Source of the DNA: Flavobacterium panacagri
GTDB lineage: Bacteria; Bacteroidota; Bacteroidia; Flavobacteriales; Flavobacteriaceae
Reading direction: 5' to 3'
Assembly (NCBI RefSeq): GCF_030378165.1
Contig: NZ_CP119766.1
Span: 1,798,001 to 1,862,000 of the forward strand
DNA: 64,000 bases
Positions 45,174 to 52,425 of this stretch are shown in pieces. Both the position numbers and the translations under genes were made by a program. Below the pieces are notes generated by a model, which made no database searches, was not told where the DNA came from, and saw nothing but the letters and a program-made list of their open reading frames with translations. Every line of letters starts with the position of its first letter. The first letter of the stretch is position 1.

Positions 45174-46022
45174 CTATGGATTTACCTGAGCTCCTTCCCA
45201 GCCAATTATAGCTGTTTTACGTGTATTTCCCCACATATAACCGCCAAAAACACCTGACGACTGGATCACACGGTGACAAGGAATAAGGAATGCAACAGGA
45301 TTGCTTCCAATTGCAGTTCCTACTGCTCTGGATGCATTTGGTTTTTCAATTTGCTGTGCAATTGTTCCGTAAGTCGAAAGTTGTCCCATTGGAATTTTTA
45401 ATAAGGTTTCCCAAACTTTCAATTGAAAATCAGTGCCTTTAAGGTGTAGTTTTATTTCAGATAATTTGCTCCAGTCATTTTGAAAAATAAACAGTGCATT
45501 TTGTTGTACTAAGTCTAATTTTCTAGAGAAATCAGCATTAGGGAATTTTTCTTTCAGAGCAGAAAATCCGTTCGCTTCATCTTCGGCGAAAGCCATAAAA
45601 CAAACGCCTTTTTGTGTTGAAGCTACAATGATATTCCCAAACGGACTTTCGGCAAAACTGTAATTTATCGCCAGATTTCTTCCGCCGTTTTTATATTCTG
45701 CCGGAGTCATGCCTTCTATGTTTACGAATAAATCGTGAAGTCTGCTTGTACCTGAAAGACCTGTTTCGTATGCTGTTTCAGAAATAGTAGCCTGATTGTC
45801 TTTGAGTAATTTTTTAGCGTGTTCTAAACTCGTGTACTGTAAAAATTTTTTCGGACTTGTTCCTGCCCAATCGCTAAAAAGTCTCTGAAAGTGAAACGGA
45901 CTCAAATGCACTTTTTCAGCCACTTCGTCAAGATTCGGCTGATCTTTAAAGTTCGCTTTGATATAATCGATGGCTTCAGCAATGCGATTATAATTGATGG
46001 TTTCCTGTGTGTTCATCTTCAT
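45174..46022 (-). CDS. ada: AraC-type HTH fused to methylated-DNA--protein-cysteine methyltransferase
   Basis: A 282-residue protein equal to E. coli Ada without its first domain. Residues about 10-112 are an AraC helix-turn-helix pair (LDEVAEKVHLSPFHFQRLF, ISETAYETGLSGTSRLHDLF). Residues about 118-282 are an O6-alkylguanine transferase with the acceptor Cys249 in IPCHRVIQ and the arginine finger region NASRAVGTA. It repairs O6-methylguanine and probably regulates the cluster. Without the phosphotriester sensor on the same chain, activation must use either the separate Ada domain at 43994 or another signal. First gene of the left-running repair group, after an inverted-repeat gap from the SMR gene. 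Confidence 0.93.
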   Translation of the reverse strand: MKMNTQETINYNRIAEAIDYIKANFKDQPNLDEVAEKVHLSPFHFQRLFSDWAGTSPKKFLQYTSLEHAKKLLKDNQATISETAYETGLSGTSRLHDLFVNIEGMTPAEYKNGGRNLAINYSFAESPFGNIIVASTQKGVCFMAFAEDEANGFSALKEKFPNADFSRKLDLVQQNALFIFQNDWSKLSEIKLHLKGTDFQLKVWETLLKIPMGQLSTYGTIAQQIEKPNASRAVGTAIGSNPVAFLIPCHRVIQSSGVFGGYMWGNTRKTAIIGWEGAQVNP

Positions 46023-46087
46023 TCAATTTTATAAGACAAAGATCGATTGGTTTGTACGGGAATAAAATCCGAAACTTGCTTTGTTTT

Positions 46088-46194
46088 TGCCACAAAGTCG
46101 CAAAGGCACAAAGTTTTTTCAGTATTGTTGCTCTAAGCGAAAAGTGTAAAGTTATAAGATTAAAAAAACTTTGTGTCTTAGTGCCTTCGTGGCA
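46088..46194. repeat. Imperfect inverted repeat upstream of the ada-like gene
   Basis: Arms of about 32 nt (46088-46119 and 46162-46194) with roughly five mismatches, both reading TGCCAC at the outside and CACAAAGTTTTTT towards the inside. It overlaps the likely promoter area of the ada-like gene and the 3-prime flank of the SMR gene. Confidence 0.75.
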
Positions 46195-46201
46195 TTCCCC
46201 A

Positions 46202-46534
46202 TTAATGCGCTGTAGTTTTAGAAAAAACATTAATCACAACAACGCCTGCAATAATTAAAGACAATCCAATAATAGCAGGTAAATCTGGTATTTCTTTAAA
46301 GAAAATAGCGCCAATTGCAGTGATTAAAACAATCCCGACTCCTGACCAAATGGCATAAGCAAATCCAACAGGAATAGTTCTTATGGCAAAACTTAAACAG
46401 TAAAATGCGCCACAATATCCAATAACCGTAATGATGCTTGGAATGAGTTTGGTAAATTCCTGAGACTTTTTTAATGCTGTTGTAGCAATGATTTCGAAGA
46501 TAATAGCAGTAAGTAAAAATAAAAAATTCTTCAT
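46202..46534 (-). CDS. Small multidrug resistance (SMR) transporter
   Basis: A 110-residue inner-membrane protein with four hydrophobic helices, the EmrE/SugE family size. The essential proton- and substrate-binding Glu14 is present (AIIFEIIATT), as are the GFAYAIWSGVG signature of helix 3 and LIIAGVVVINVFS in helix 4. It exports cationic drugs or guanidinium compounds by proton exchange and acts as an antiparallel dimer. The sequence around helix 3 (YAIWSGVGIV) is closer to the EmrE than to the SugE pattern. It precedes the repair cluster on the same strand, but an inverted repeat lies between them. Confidence 0.93.
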   Translation of the reverse strand: MKNFLFLLTAIIFEIIATTALKKSQEFTKLIPSIITVIGYCGAFYCLSFAIRTIPVGFAYAIWSGVGIVLITAIGAIFFKEIPDLPAIIGLSLIIAGVVVINVFSKTTAH

Positions 46535-46578
46535 GGTTAGCTTTTTTGCAAAGTTAACTTTTATTGAAAAGAGATGAT

Positions 46579-47658
46579 TTATTTAAGATTATCTTTTGCA
46601 TTAGAAACGCTAATCAGTTTATAGCCGTTTTCGGTTCGTAAAAACTGAATATGATCCTGTTTGAAATCGGTTTTGCTTTTTGGGTTGATGATGATACTTT
46701 TTACGGGATAAAGCCATTCTTTAGATTCATTGCAATTGTTGAAATAAACCTCATATTCTTCTGTTTCAAAAATAAACTGATTCAATCCGTCTGTTGAAAC
46801 AAAATAATCTGTCTTTGGATTTTTGAGTTCGTCAAGCTTTAATTTTAGATAGGTATAATTTTGATGGATAAATTTAGTTTTGAGTTCATTGATCCAGCCG
46901 TTTGGCTCTTTCCAATACGTAATTTTATCAAAAGAATGTTTTTCTAAGCCAGTTTGTGATAAATCTTTAAGCAGTGTATTTTGTAGCCAATATTTGAATT
47001 CTTTGTCAAAATTTATAAAAGAGTAATATTGCCCGTCAACTCCCAAAAAGCTATCTCTAACGGGATCTTTACTCGGTTCTTTTGATTTTTCAAGGGAATA
47101 AAAATTCAACTCGTTGTTGTAGGCGAAATTTTCAATTAGAACTTTATTATTGGTGTCAATTAGAAATTCTTTGCCACCTGTCCAGAAAAAATGTTCTCCG
47201 TCTTGTTTTTTTTGAGCGTCTTTCAAAACGATAATCATTCCGTTTCTGACTTTAGTCAAATTGCTGTAAATTGCTGGAATAACTATTTGTCCATCACCGT
47301 TAAACATTCCCATTTTATCGGTTTTGTGATCTGTAAATCTTATGAAGCCTTCGTTTTCGCAATCTGGGCCGTTGTCAAAAACGTATAAGCTATCTCGGCC
47401 TACTATTTTTCCATTTTTGGTTAAATAGTAGCTATCCCATTTCTGACCTTTTTCTTCGCTGACAGCAATAATATTTTCGAATTTATGAGCGGTTGTCATT
47501 CCCATAAATTTGGGTTCGATTTTAATAACGCCATTTTTATCTTTAAATCCGATATGAGTAGTGTCTTTATCCCAAAAAGAAATCCAGGTATCTTTATTTT
47601 GAGCAGATAAGGATAAAGTAAGGCATAAAAACAGGCAAAGAATTAAAGTCTTTTTCAT
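46579..47658 (-). CDS. Exported WG-repeat-like protein of unknown function
   Basis: A 359-residue protein with a Sec signal (1-19, SLSAQ). The first half contains WG-repeat-like units (HIGFKDKNGVIKIEPKF, KMGMFNGDGQIVIPAIYSN, LIDTNNKVLIENF), beta-hairpin repeats found in many Bacteroidota exported proteins. The second half is unassigned (EYEVYFNNCNESKEWLYPVKS). No catalytic motif is visible. It is separated by 10 nt from the gene upstream at 47669, so the two may be co-transcribed. Confidence 0.7.
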   Translation of the reverse strand: MKKTLILCLFLCLTLSLSAQNKDTWISFWDKDTTHIGFKDKNGVIKIEPKFMGMTTAHKFENIIAVSEEKGQKWDSYYLTKNGKIVGRDSLYVFDNGPDCENEGFIRFTDHKTDKMGMFNGDGQIVIPAIYSNLTKVRNGMIIVLKDAQKKQDGEHFFWTGGKEFLIDTNNKVLIENFAYNNELNFYSLEKSKEPSKDPVRDSFLGVDGQYYSFINFDKEFKYWLQNTLLKDLSQTGLEKHSFDKITYWKEPNGWINELKTKFIHQNYTYLKLKLDELKNPKTDYFVSTDGLNQFIFETEEYEVYFNNCNESKEWLYPVKSIIINPKSKTDFKQDHIQFLRTENGYKLISVSNAKDNLK

Positions 47659-47668
47659 GAGAATTTAT

Positions 47669-47953
47669 TTATCGGAGATGAGCTTCTGATTCATTATTTT
47701 TTGCTTCTTCAAAACAATCGGAGCATAACATTTTAAAATCGGCTTTGGCTTGAAAAATTTCTGTCCATTCTTCGCCATTATCCAACAGATATTGTTCACA
47801 TTCTCCACACCAAGCAATTTGGGGTAAATCTTCCTCAGCTTCGGAATAGAAAAAACCGACTTGCTTTTTAGAGTCTATTGCCATTGCAAGATGAATACAA
47901 GAAAAAGACATTTCTTTTGACCCATGGATGTCACATATAATTTTTTCGATCAT
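47669..47953 (-). CDS. Small Cys-rich protein, possible zinc-binding
   Basis: A 94-residue cytoplasmic protein with three cysteine groups: CDIHGSKEMSFSC near the N-terminus, W-C-G-E-C in the middle and LCSDC near the end. The spacing suggests two zinc-binding knuckles. Many acidic residues surround them. It has no signal peptide or membrane segment. I do not recognise a named family. It is 10 nt from the WG-repeat gene and 23 nt after the gene at 47977, so the three may form a unit. Confidence 0.65.
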   Translation of the reverse strand: MIEKIICDIHGSKEMSFSCIHLAMAIDSKKQVGFFYSEAEEDLPQIAWCGECEQYLLDNGEEWTEIFQAKADFKMLCSDCFEEAKNNESEAHLR

Positions 47954-47976
47954 AATTTTGTGTTGAAAAAGCAGTG

Positions 47977-48315
47977 CTACATTACTTCAATTAACTTAAA
48001 ACGTAATGTATTATTGTTGAATTCGGTGTGTAAAGTTAATTCTGTTTCTTTGTTGTCGGAGGTAAATAATTTTGCTTCGATCCCAAATCCTTCGACTGAA
48101 TCATATTTGAAGATATCGAAATTAGTTTCAAGGATTTTTAGTTTTGGCAAATTTTTAGTTTCAAAATAGTCGAATAATTCTTCTTTGATTTCTTCAAAAA
48201 CAGCCGAGTTGATTCCGAAATTGTTTTTCAAGTTTTCGTGATTCATAGAATTGATATTTTCTATTAATTCGGTATTTAATTGGAATATAGTTTGGGAGGT
48301 CTTTTTGTCAATCAT
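47977..48315 (-). CDS. Hypothetical protein
   Basis: A 112-residue soluble protein (MIDKKTSQTIFQLNTELIE at the start) with a helical N-terminal half and a beta-rich C-terminal half (FGIEAKLFTSDNKETELTLH). No cysteine, signal peptide or recognised motif. It is the first gene of a possible three-gene unit reading to 46579. Function unknown. Confidence 0.55.
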   Translation of the reverse strand: MIDKKTSQTIFQLNTELIENINSMNHENLKNNFGINSAVFEEIKEELFDYFETKNLPKLKILETNFDIFKYDSVEGFGIEAKLFTSDNKETELTLHTEFNNNTLRFKLIEVM

Positions 48316-48393
48316 TTTATAAGTTTATACTTCAAATTTAAAGTTATAAAATGTAAAGACGATAAAAGATCTTGTTAATTTAATTGGTTCTTG

Positions 48394-48525
48394 GGCTACG
48401 TAAGCGTGAGGGATAGGAATAAGCTACCGAAGTAGCATGGATAGCCCTACAGCAACCCGATAAAAGGGCGCATAAGCGTTTAGTAATTTTGCCCTTTTAT
48501 TGGGTTGGTGGCACGCCCTTATGAT
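48394..48525. repeat. GC-richer intergenic repeat-like element
   Basis: Begins GGGCTACGTAAGCGTGAGGG and ends near GGCACGCCCTT. The inner inverted repeat is CAACCCGATAAAAGGGC against GCCCTTTTATTGGGTTG (one mismatch). The style, with GGATA and AGC blocks and an AAAAGG core, resembles the element near 598-680, but the two are not obviously one family. Confidence 0.45.
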
Positions 48526-48574
48526 TTTAGATTGCAGATTTCTGATTTTAGATTGGTTTTGAACATTAAAAACA

Positions 48575-48607
48575 AAACCCGACAAGCCTTTAAAACTTGT
48601 CGGGTTT
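48575..48607 (-). terminator. Terminator of ahcY
   Basis: A 12-bp perfect stem (AAACCCGACAAG with CTTGTCGGGTTT) followed on the minus strand by TGTTTTTAATG. Confidence 0.85.
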
Positions 48608-48651
48608 GAGTATGGAATTAAAGAAATCTAAAATCTTTAATCTAAAATTTA

Positions 48652-49968
48652 CTAGTATCTGTAGTATTCTGGTTTGAATGGCCCTTGAACTTCAACACCA
48701 ATATAAGCTGCTTGATCTTCTCTTAAAACTTCAAGTTCAACGCCTAATTTAGCTAAGTGTAAAGCGGCAACTTTTTCATCTAAATGTTTTGGTAACATGT
48801 AAACTTCGTTTTTGTACGCTGCACTGTTGTTCCATAATTCGATTTGAGCTAAAGTCTGGTTTGTAAATGAGTTACTCATTACGAAACTTGGGTGACCTGT
48901 AGCACAACCAAGGTTTACTAAACGACCTTCAGCCAAGATGATGATATCTTTGCCGTTGATGTTGTATTTGTCAACCTGAGGTTTGATTTCGATTTTAGAT
49001 GCACCGTGGTTTTTGTTTAACCAAGCCATGTCGATTTCGTTATCGAAGTGACCAATGTTACAAACAACAGTTTTGTCTTTCATTTGTTCGAAGTGCTCTC
49101 CAAGAACGATATCTTTGTTTCCTGTAGTAGTAATGATGATATCAGCATTAGCAATTACAGTGTTTAATTTTTTAACTTCATAACCGTCCATTGCAGCTTG
49201 TAAAGCACAAATTGGATCAATTTCAGTAACCGTTACGATAGAACCAGCACCTCTGAAAGAAGCTGCAGTTCCTTTTCCAACGTCACCATATCCGCAAACT
49301 ACAACTCTTTTTCCAGCTAACATTAAGTCAGTTGCACGACGTACAGCATCTACAGCAGATTCTTTACATCCGTATTTGTTGTCAAATTTAGATTTAGTAA
49401 CAGAGTCGTTAATGTTGATTGCAGGCATTGGTAAAGTTCCAGCTTTTACTCTTTCGTAAAGTCTGTGAACACCAGTTGTAGTTTCTTCAGAAAGACCTTT
49501 AATTCCAGCAACTAATTCTGGGTAACGATCGATAACCATGTTAGTTAAATCTCCACCGTCATCAAGGATCATGTTCAATGGTTTTCTGTCTTCACCAAAG
49601 AATAAAGTCTGCTCAATACACCAGTCAAATGACTCTTCGTCAAGACCTTTCCAAGCGTAAACTGAAATTCCAGCAGCAGCAATAGCGGCAGCAGCCTGAT
49701 CTTGAGTAGAGAAAATGTTACAAGAAGACCAAGTAACTTCTGCACCAAGAGCAATTAAAGTTTCGATCAAAACTGCAGTTTGAATCGTCATGTGTAAACA
49801 TCCAGCAATACGAGCACCTTTTAATGGTTGTTCGTCTTTGTATTCAGCGCGAAGTGCCATTAAACCTGGCATTTCAGCTTCAGCTAGTTCAATTTCTTTT
49901 CTTCCCCAAGCCGCTAGAGAAATGTCTTTTACTTTGAAAGCCACATATGGCGTAGTTGTAGTACTCAT
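48652..49968 (-). CDS. ahcY: S-adenosyl-L-homocysteine hydrolase
   Basis: Splits S-adenosylhomocysteine into adenosine and homocysteine, removing the inhibitor left by methyltransferases in the cytoplasm. The 438-residue protein has the substrate domain ([29 protein letters not shown]), the NAD-binding loop [16 protein letters not shown], the [11 protein letters not shown] segment and the C-terminal tail ending in [10 protein letters not shown], where Lys and Tyr contact NAD of the neighbouring subunit. Candidate promoter TAAATTTG at 50002-50009. Strong terminator downstream. Confidence 0.97.
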   Translation of the reverse strand: MSTTTTPYVAFKVKDISLAAWGRKEIELAEAEMPGLMALRAEYKDEQPLKGARIAGCLHMTIQTAVLIETLIALGAEVTWSSCNIFSTQDQAAAAIAAAGISVYAWKGLDEESFDWCIEQTLFFGEDRKPLNMILDDGGDLTNMVIDRYPELVAGIKGLSEETTTGVHRLYERVKAGTLPMPAININDSVTKSKFDNKYGCKESAVDAVRRATDLMLAGKRVVVCGYGDVGKGTAASFRGAGSIVTVTEIDPICALQAAMDGYEVKKLNTVIANADIIITTTGNKDIVLGEHFEQMKDKTVVCNIGHFDNEIDMAWLNKNHGASKIEIKPQVDKYNINGKDIIILAEGRLVNLGCATGHPSFVMSNSFTNQTLAQIELWNNSAAYKNEVYMLPKHLDEKVAALHLAKLGVELEVLREDQAAYIGVEVQGPFKPEYYRY

Positions 49969-50001
49969 TTATATTATATTTGTATAATTGTAAATTTTCT
50001 G

Positions 50002-50009
50002 CAAATTTA
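50002..50009 (-). promoter_or_regulatory. Candidate ahcY promoter -7 box
   Basis: Minus-strand TAAATTTG, exact TAnnTTTG match, 34 nt before the ahcY start codon, giving a leader of about 25-30 nt. No TTG at -33. Confidence 0.5.
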
Positions 50010-50148
50010 AGGAATAGCTTTTTATTTTTACTAATTTCTGTAAGATTTGTGAAATCTTTAATTTCTTAATCTCTAGAATGTTAGTTTGTGAATCTTTATT
50101 AAACCATATAAGTAATACAAGTTCATTTAAAAAAGATTCTGAAACTAT

Positions 50149-50156
50149 TACCTTTG
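50149..50156 (+). promoter_or_regulatory. Candidate promoter of the phosphopantetheinyl transferase gene
   Basis: TACCTTTG, exact TAnnTTTG match, about 130 nt before the start codon at 50285. No TTG at the normal spacing was found. Confidence 0.4.
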
Positions 50157-50284
50157 CTGTGAATTGCGTATATTTACTTTATGCATTTTTTTGACCATAG
50201 TGATTTTTCCTGCATCACAAATATGGTTTTAAAATCAAGAAAACAGTTTACAATTAACCATTCATAATTTACAATTAAAAAGTA

Positions 50285-50935
50285 ATGCCTCTATTTCAAA
50301 CCATACAATTCAATGAAACTACTAAAATTTTAATCTGGGAAATAACAGAATCCTTTGATGAATTGTATAGTCGCGTTACCTTGAAAGAAAAGACACAGCG
50401 CAGACTGGATGGAATGAAATCTCAGATGCATCAGCGTGCTTTTTTGAGTGTTCGAATGCTGATTCAGGAAATGGGTTTTACAGATAAAGACCTGCATTAT
50501 GATGAATTTGGGAAGCCTTATTTCGATTGTCATAATCATATATCAATTACGCATTCTTATCATTTTGCGGCGATTATTATCAGCCATGAAAAGGTGGGAA
50601 TTGATATGGAGTTGCAACGAGATAAAATCCAGAGAATTGCAGATAAATTTACGGATTATGAATGCAGTTATCTAGAACCGAAATTTACTGAAGAATACAT
50701 AAAAAAACTTACCGTGATTTGGGGAGCCAAAGAGGCGATCTTTAAAATCAGAAATGAAAAAGGTATAAGTTTTAAAGATCATATTAATGTAAACAACTTT
50801 TCTTTAGAGGAAACCCAAACGCAGGCAAGTCTTCATTTTGATGATTTGATTAAAGATTTTGATGTGCATTATCAGGAAATCAAATCGGATAATTTTGAGG
50901 GTATTTTTACTTTGGTTTATGCTTTTGAGAAGTAG
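50285..50935 (+). CDS. 4-prime-phosphopantetheinyl transferase superfamily protein
   Basis: Transfers the phosphopantetheine arm of CoA to carrier proteins. The 216-residue protein is Sfp-like in length and has the two magnesium-binding motifs: VGIDMELQRDKI (about 99-110) and WGAKEAIFKI (about 151-160). An N-terminal half-domain shows the HQRAFLSVRMLI pattern and the ISITHSYHFAAIII strand. Whether it serves acyl carrier protein, a peptide synthetase or flexirubin-type polyene biosynthesis cannot be told from this window. Confidence 0.93.
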   Translation: MPLFQTIQFNETTKILIWEITESFDELYSRVTLKEKTQRRLDGMKSQMHQRAFLSVRMLIQEMGFTDKDLHYDEFGKPYFDCHNHISITHSYHFAAIIISHEKVGIDMELQRDKIQRIADKFTDYECSYLEPKFTEEYIKKLTVIWGAKEAIFKIRNEKGISFKDHINVNNFSLEETQTQASLHFDDLIKDFDVHYQEIKSDNFEGIFTLVYAFEK

Positions 50936-50970
50936 TTTTTAGTTTACAGTCTCAGTGGCAGTTTTCATTT

Positions 50971-51369
50971 TTAAACCTCACTTTCTTTTTGTCTGTGCTG
51001 AAACATGCTTACATACAAAAAAGTACTCATTTTTCGAGCACGCCTTTTTAAGGTTTCTACATTTTCGCCTTCAAAATGTTCGTCTAAAGTCTGCGCCCAA
51101 TGATTGAGCCAGATTCCGAATTCATTTGCTGTGATTTTTTCGTCAAAATGAGCGTCGACTTCATTATGAACAGCATGCGGATTTCCTTTATATTTACGGA
51201 CGGCAAATAAATTGGTTTCCCAAAAATCAGTTAGTTTTTCTAAATGTAAGTCCCAATCAGTAATCATTTCATTAAAATAAAAGCCGATTTCGCGATCGGC
51301 TCTTATTTTAGAATAGAACTGATTTACTAAGAATGAAATATCTTCTCTGTTTTCTATTTGTTTTTTCAC
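50971..51369 (-). CDS. Group III truncated haemoglobin
   Basis: A 132-residue haem protein of the truncated (2-on-2) globin family. The sequence NPHAVHNEVDAHFDEK contains the proximal His region, WDLHLEKLTDFW helix E/EF aromatics, and FGIWLNHW the G-helix Trp typical of group III. No ATG is available; the GTG at 51369 is taken as start because its GTGA overlaps the TGA stop of the gene before it, implying coupled translation. A TTG 12 nt upstream is less likely. Such globins handle nitric oxide or oxygen, which fits the Crp/Fnr gene close upstream. Confidence 0.88.
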   Translation of the reverse strand: MKKQIENREDISFLVNQFYSKIRADREIGFYFNEMITDWDLHLEKLTDFWETNLFAVRKYKGNPHAVHNEVDAHFDEKITANEFGIWLNHWAQTLDEHFEGENVETLKRRARKMSTFLYVSMFQHRQKESEV

Positions 51370-51653
51370 AATACAAAACAATTTAAAAGTATAAACAAGA
51401 TACTTATGAAAGTGCTTAGTGCAATAAGGTTGAAGACCACTTTGTGTTTCATTTGTGCTAAAATTGAAGTATTTGCGAAAACGCAGGCTAAAACAATAAT
51501 ACCCAATTGAATCATTTGAGGAATTGAAGTTCCGTTAGCCAAAACGTACATTGCCGCAGCGCCTCCTAAACAGCTTTGGCCAATTACAGCCATTGCAGCA
51601 GAACCCATATAATTTCTATTGAAAATGTCGAATGTGGTTTGATATAGTGTCAT
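51366..51653 (-). CDS. Small three-helix membrane protein
   Basis: A 95-residue inner-membrane protein with three hydrophobic stretches (SAAMAVIGQSCLGGAAAMYV, QMIQLGIIVLACVFANTSIL, VVFNLIALSTFISILFILL). The start at 51653 (MTLYQTTFDIFN) is chosen because the predicted promoter and operator lie upstream of it at 51675-51723; a longer open frame to 51719 would run through both. It overlaps the truncated haemoglobin gene by 4 nt. No family is recognised. The shared unit suggests a role in nitric oxide or low-oxygen physiology, which is inference. Confidence 0.75.
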   Translation of the reverse strand: MTLYQTTFDIFNRNYMGSAAMAVIGQSCLGGAAAMYVLANGTSIPQMIQLGIIVLACVFANTSILAQMKHKVVFNLIALSTFISILFILLNCFVL

Positions 51654-51674
51654 GATATTCAGATTTTTATATGA

Positions 51675-51682
51675 CAAAGATA
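51675..51682 (-). promoter_or_regulatory. Promoter -7 box of the membrane protein / haemoglobin operon
   Basis: Minus-strand TATCTTTG, exact TAnnTTTG match, with a predicted start of transcription near 51670, about 17 nt before the start codon. There is no -33 TTTG at normal spacing; instead a palindrome is centred about 42 nt upstream of the predicted start. Confidence 0.6.
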
Positions 51683-51701
51683 CGCCCACAATACAACTGC
51701 A

Positions 51702-51723
51702 TTTTATGATTAAAATCATAAAA
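51702..51723. promoter_or_regulatory. Palindromic operator, likely Crp/Fnr-family site
   Basis: A perfect inverted repeat: TTTTATGATT, two bases, AATCATAAAA. Size and symmetry match Crp/Fnr-family operators. Its centre (51712.5) lies about 42 nt from the predicted transcription start, the class II activator position. It is 12 nt past the stop codon of the Crp/Fnr gene, which is the most likely binder. Confidence 0.65.
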
Positions 51724-51734
51724 CAAGAACTTTT

Positions 51735-52331
51735 TTATCTGTATACTTTTCGGTTAATGATCTTCAATTCGCCTTTTTTTTCCAAAGCTTTTATGGCTCT
51801 AATTACCGTTTCTACACGTAAACCTGTTAAGTCTCCAATCTGCTGTCTGGTAAAATTGATTAAATAACCGTTGGTTTCTTTTTGGAAATTGAAATACACT
51901 ATTCCATGATCGATTAATTTTAAAACACGATGTTCTGGTTCATGTGTAGAAATCTCTGTTGCCATAACCGATTTGTAATACAATCTTTGCGCAAGATTTT
52001 CGATTATTTTGATGCTGATAACAGGGTTTTCTTCCAGCAGTTTTATGAAACTTGATTTTGACAGTAAAAGAATCTGACAGTCTTCAACGGCAATTGAATT
52101 GGCTGGATATTTTTGGTTTAAGAATAAAGGCGGTTCCCCGAAAGATTGTTCTTTATAAAAGATTCCCTGAATAAATTCGCGTCCGTCATCATTGTAATTG
52201 CACATTTTAATTTCGCCCGAAATAATTTGGTAATAATGTGTCGGCAGACTTCCCTCTTCAAAAATAATATCATTTTTTTGGAAAGATTTTTTTACTGCAC
52301 CATATTTCTCCAATAATTCAACTGCAATCAT
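51735..52331 (-). CDS. Crp/Fnr-family transcriptional regulator
   Basis: A 198-residue regulator with an N-terminal cyclic-nucleotide-binding-type jelly roll (IIFEEGSLPTHYYQIISGEI, FGEPPLFLNQKYPANSIAVE) and a C-terminal winged helix (about 145-195; FTRQQIGDLTGLRVETVIRA is the recognition helix region). No N-terminal Cys cluster is seen, so it is not an FeS-type Fnr; the ligand could be haem, a nucleotide or none. It probably activates the neighbouring membrane protein/haemoglobin operon through the palindrome at 51702-51723. A TATATTTG box at 52365-52372 is its likely promoter. Confidence 0.92.
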   Translation of the reverse strand: MIAVELLEKYGAVKKSFQKNDIIFEEGSLPTHYYQIISGEIKMCNYNDDGREFIQGIFYKEQSFGEPPLFLNQKYPANSIAVEDCQILLLSKSSFIKLLEENPVISIKIIENLAQRLYYKSVMATEISTHEPEHRVLKLIDHGIVYFNFQKETNGYLINFTRQQIGDLTGLRVETVIRAIKALEKKGELKIINRKVYR

Positions 52332-52364
52332 AAAGGTTTTCTTTTATTGTTAACAGAGAGATTA

Positions 52365-52372
52365 CAAATATA
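52365..52372 (-). promoter_or_regulatory. Candidate promoter -7 box of the Crp/Fnr gene
   Basis: Minus-strand TATATTTG, exact TAnnTTTG match, 34 nt before the start codon at 52331. Confidence 0.5.
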
Positions 52373-52425
52373 ATTCATTCAAAATAGTTCTTCTGCACTA
52401 AAAAACTTTTACTTTTACACCCAAT

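Larger units (their letters stand above)
48316..48651. other. Intergenic region with a GC-richer repeat element and the ahcY terminator
   Basis: Contains a GC-richer block at about 48394-48525 that stands out from the AT-rich surroundings and includes an inverted repeat (48453-48469 with 48491-48507). The terminator of ahcY follows at 48575-48607. No gene is seen. Confidence 0.65.
49969..50284. other. Divergent ahcY / phosphopantetheinyl transferase gap
   Basis: Contains the minus-strand TAAATTTG box for ahcY (50002-50009) and a plus-strand TACCTTTG box (50149-50156) for the gene at 50285. Just before that gene the 10-mer TTACAATTAA occurs twice (within 50249-50278), separated by CCATTCATAAT. 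No gene is seen in the gap. Confidence 0.55.

Noticed and set aside
51654..51719. Upstream start for the small membrane protein
   Set aside because: Would place the start inside the Crp/Fnr palindrome and before the -7 box.
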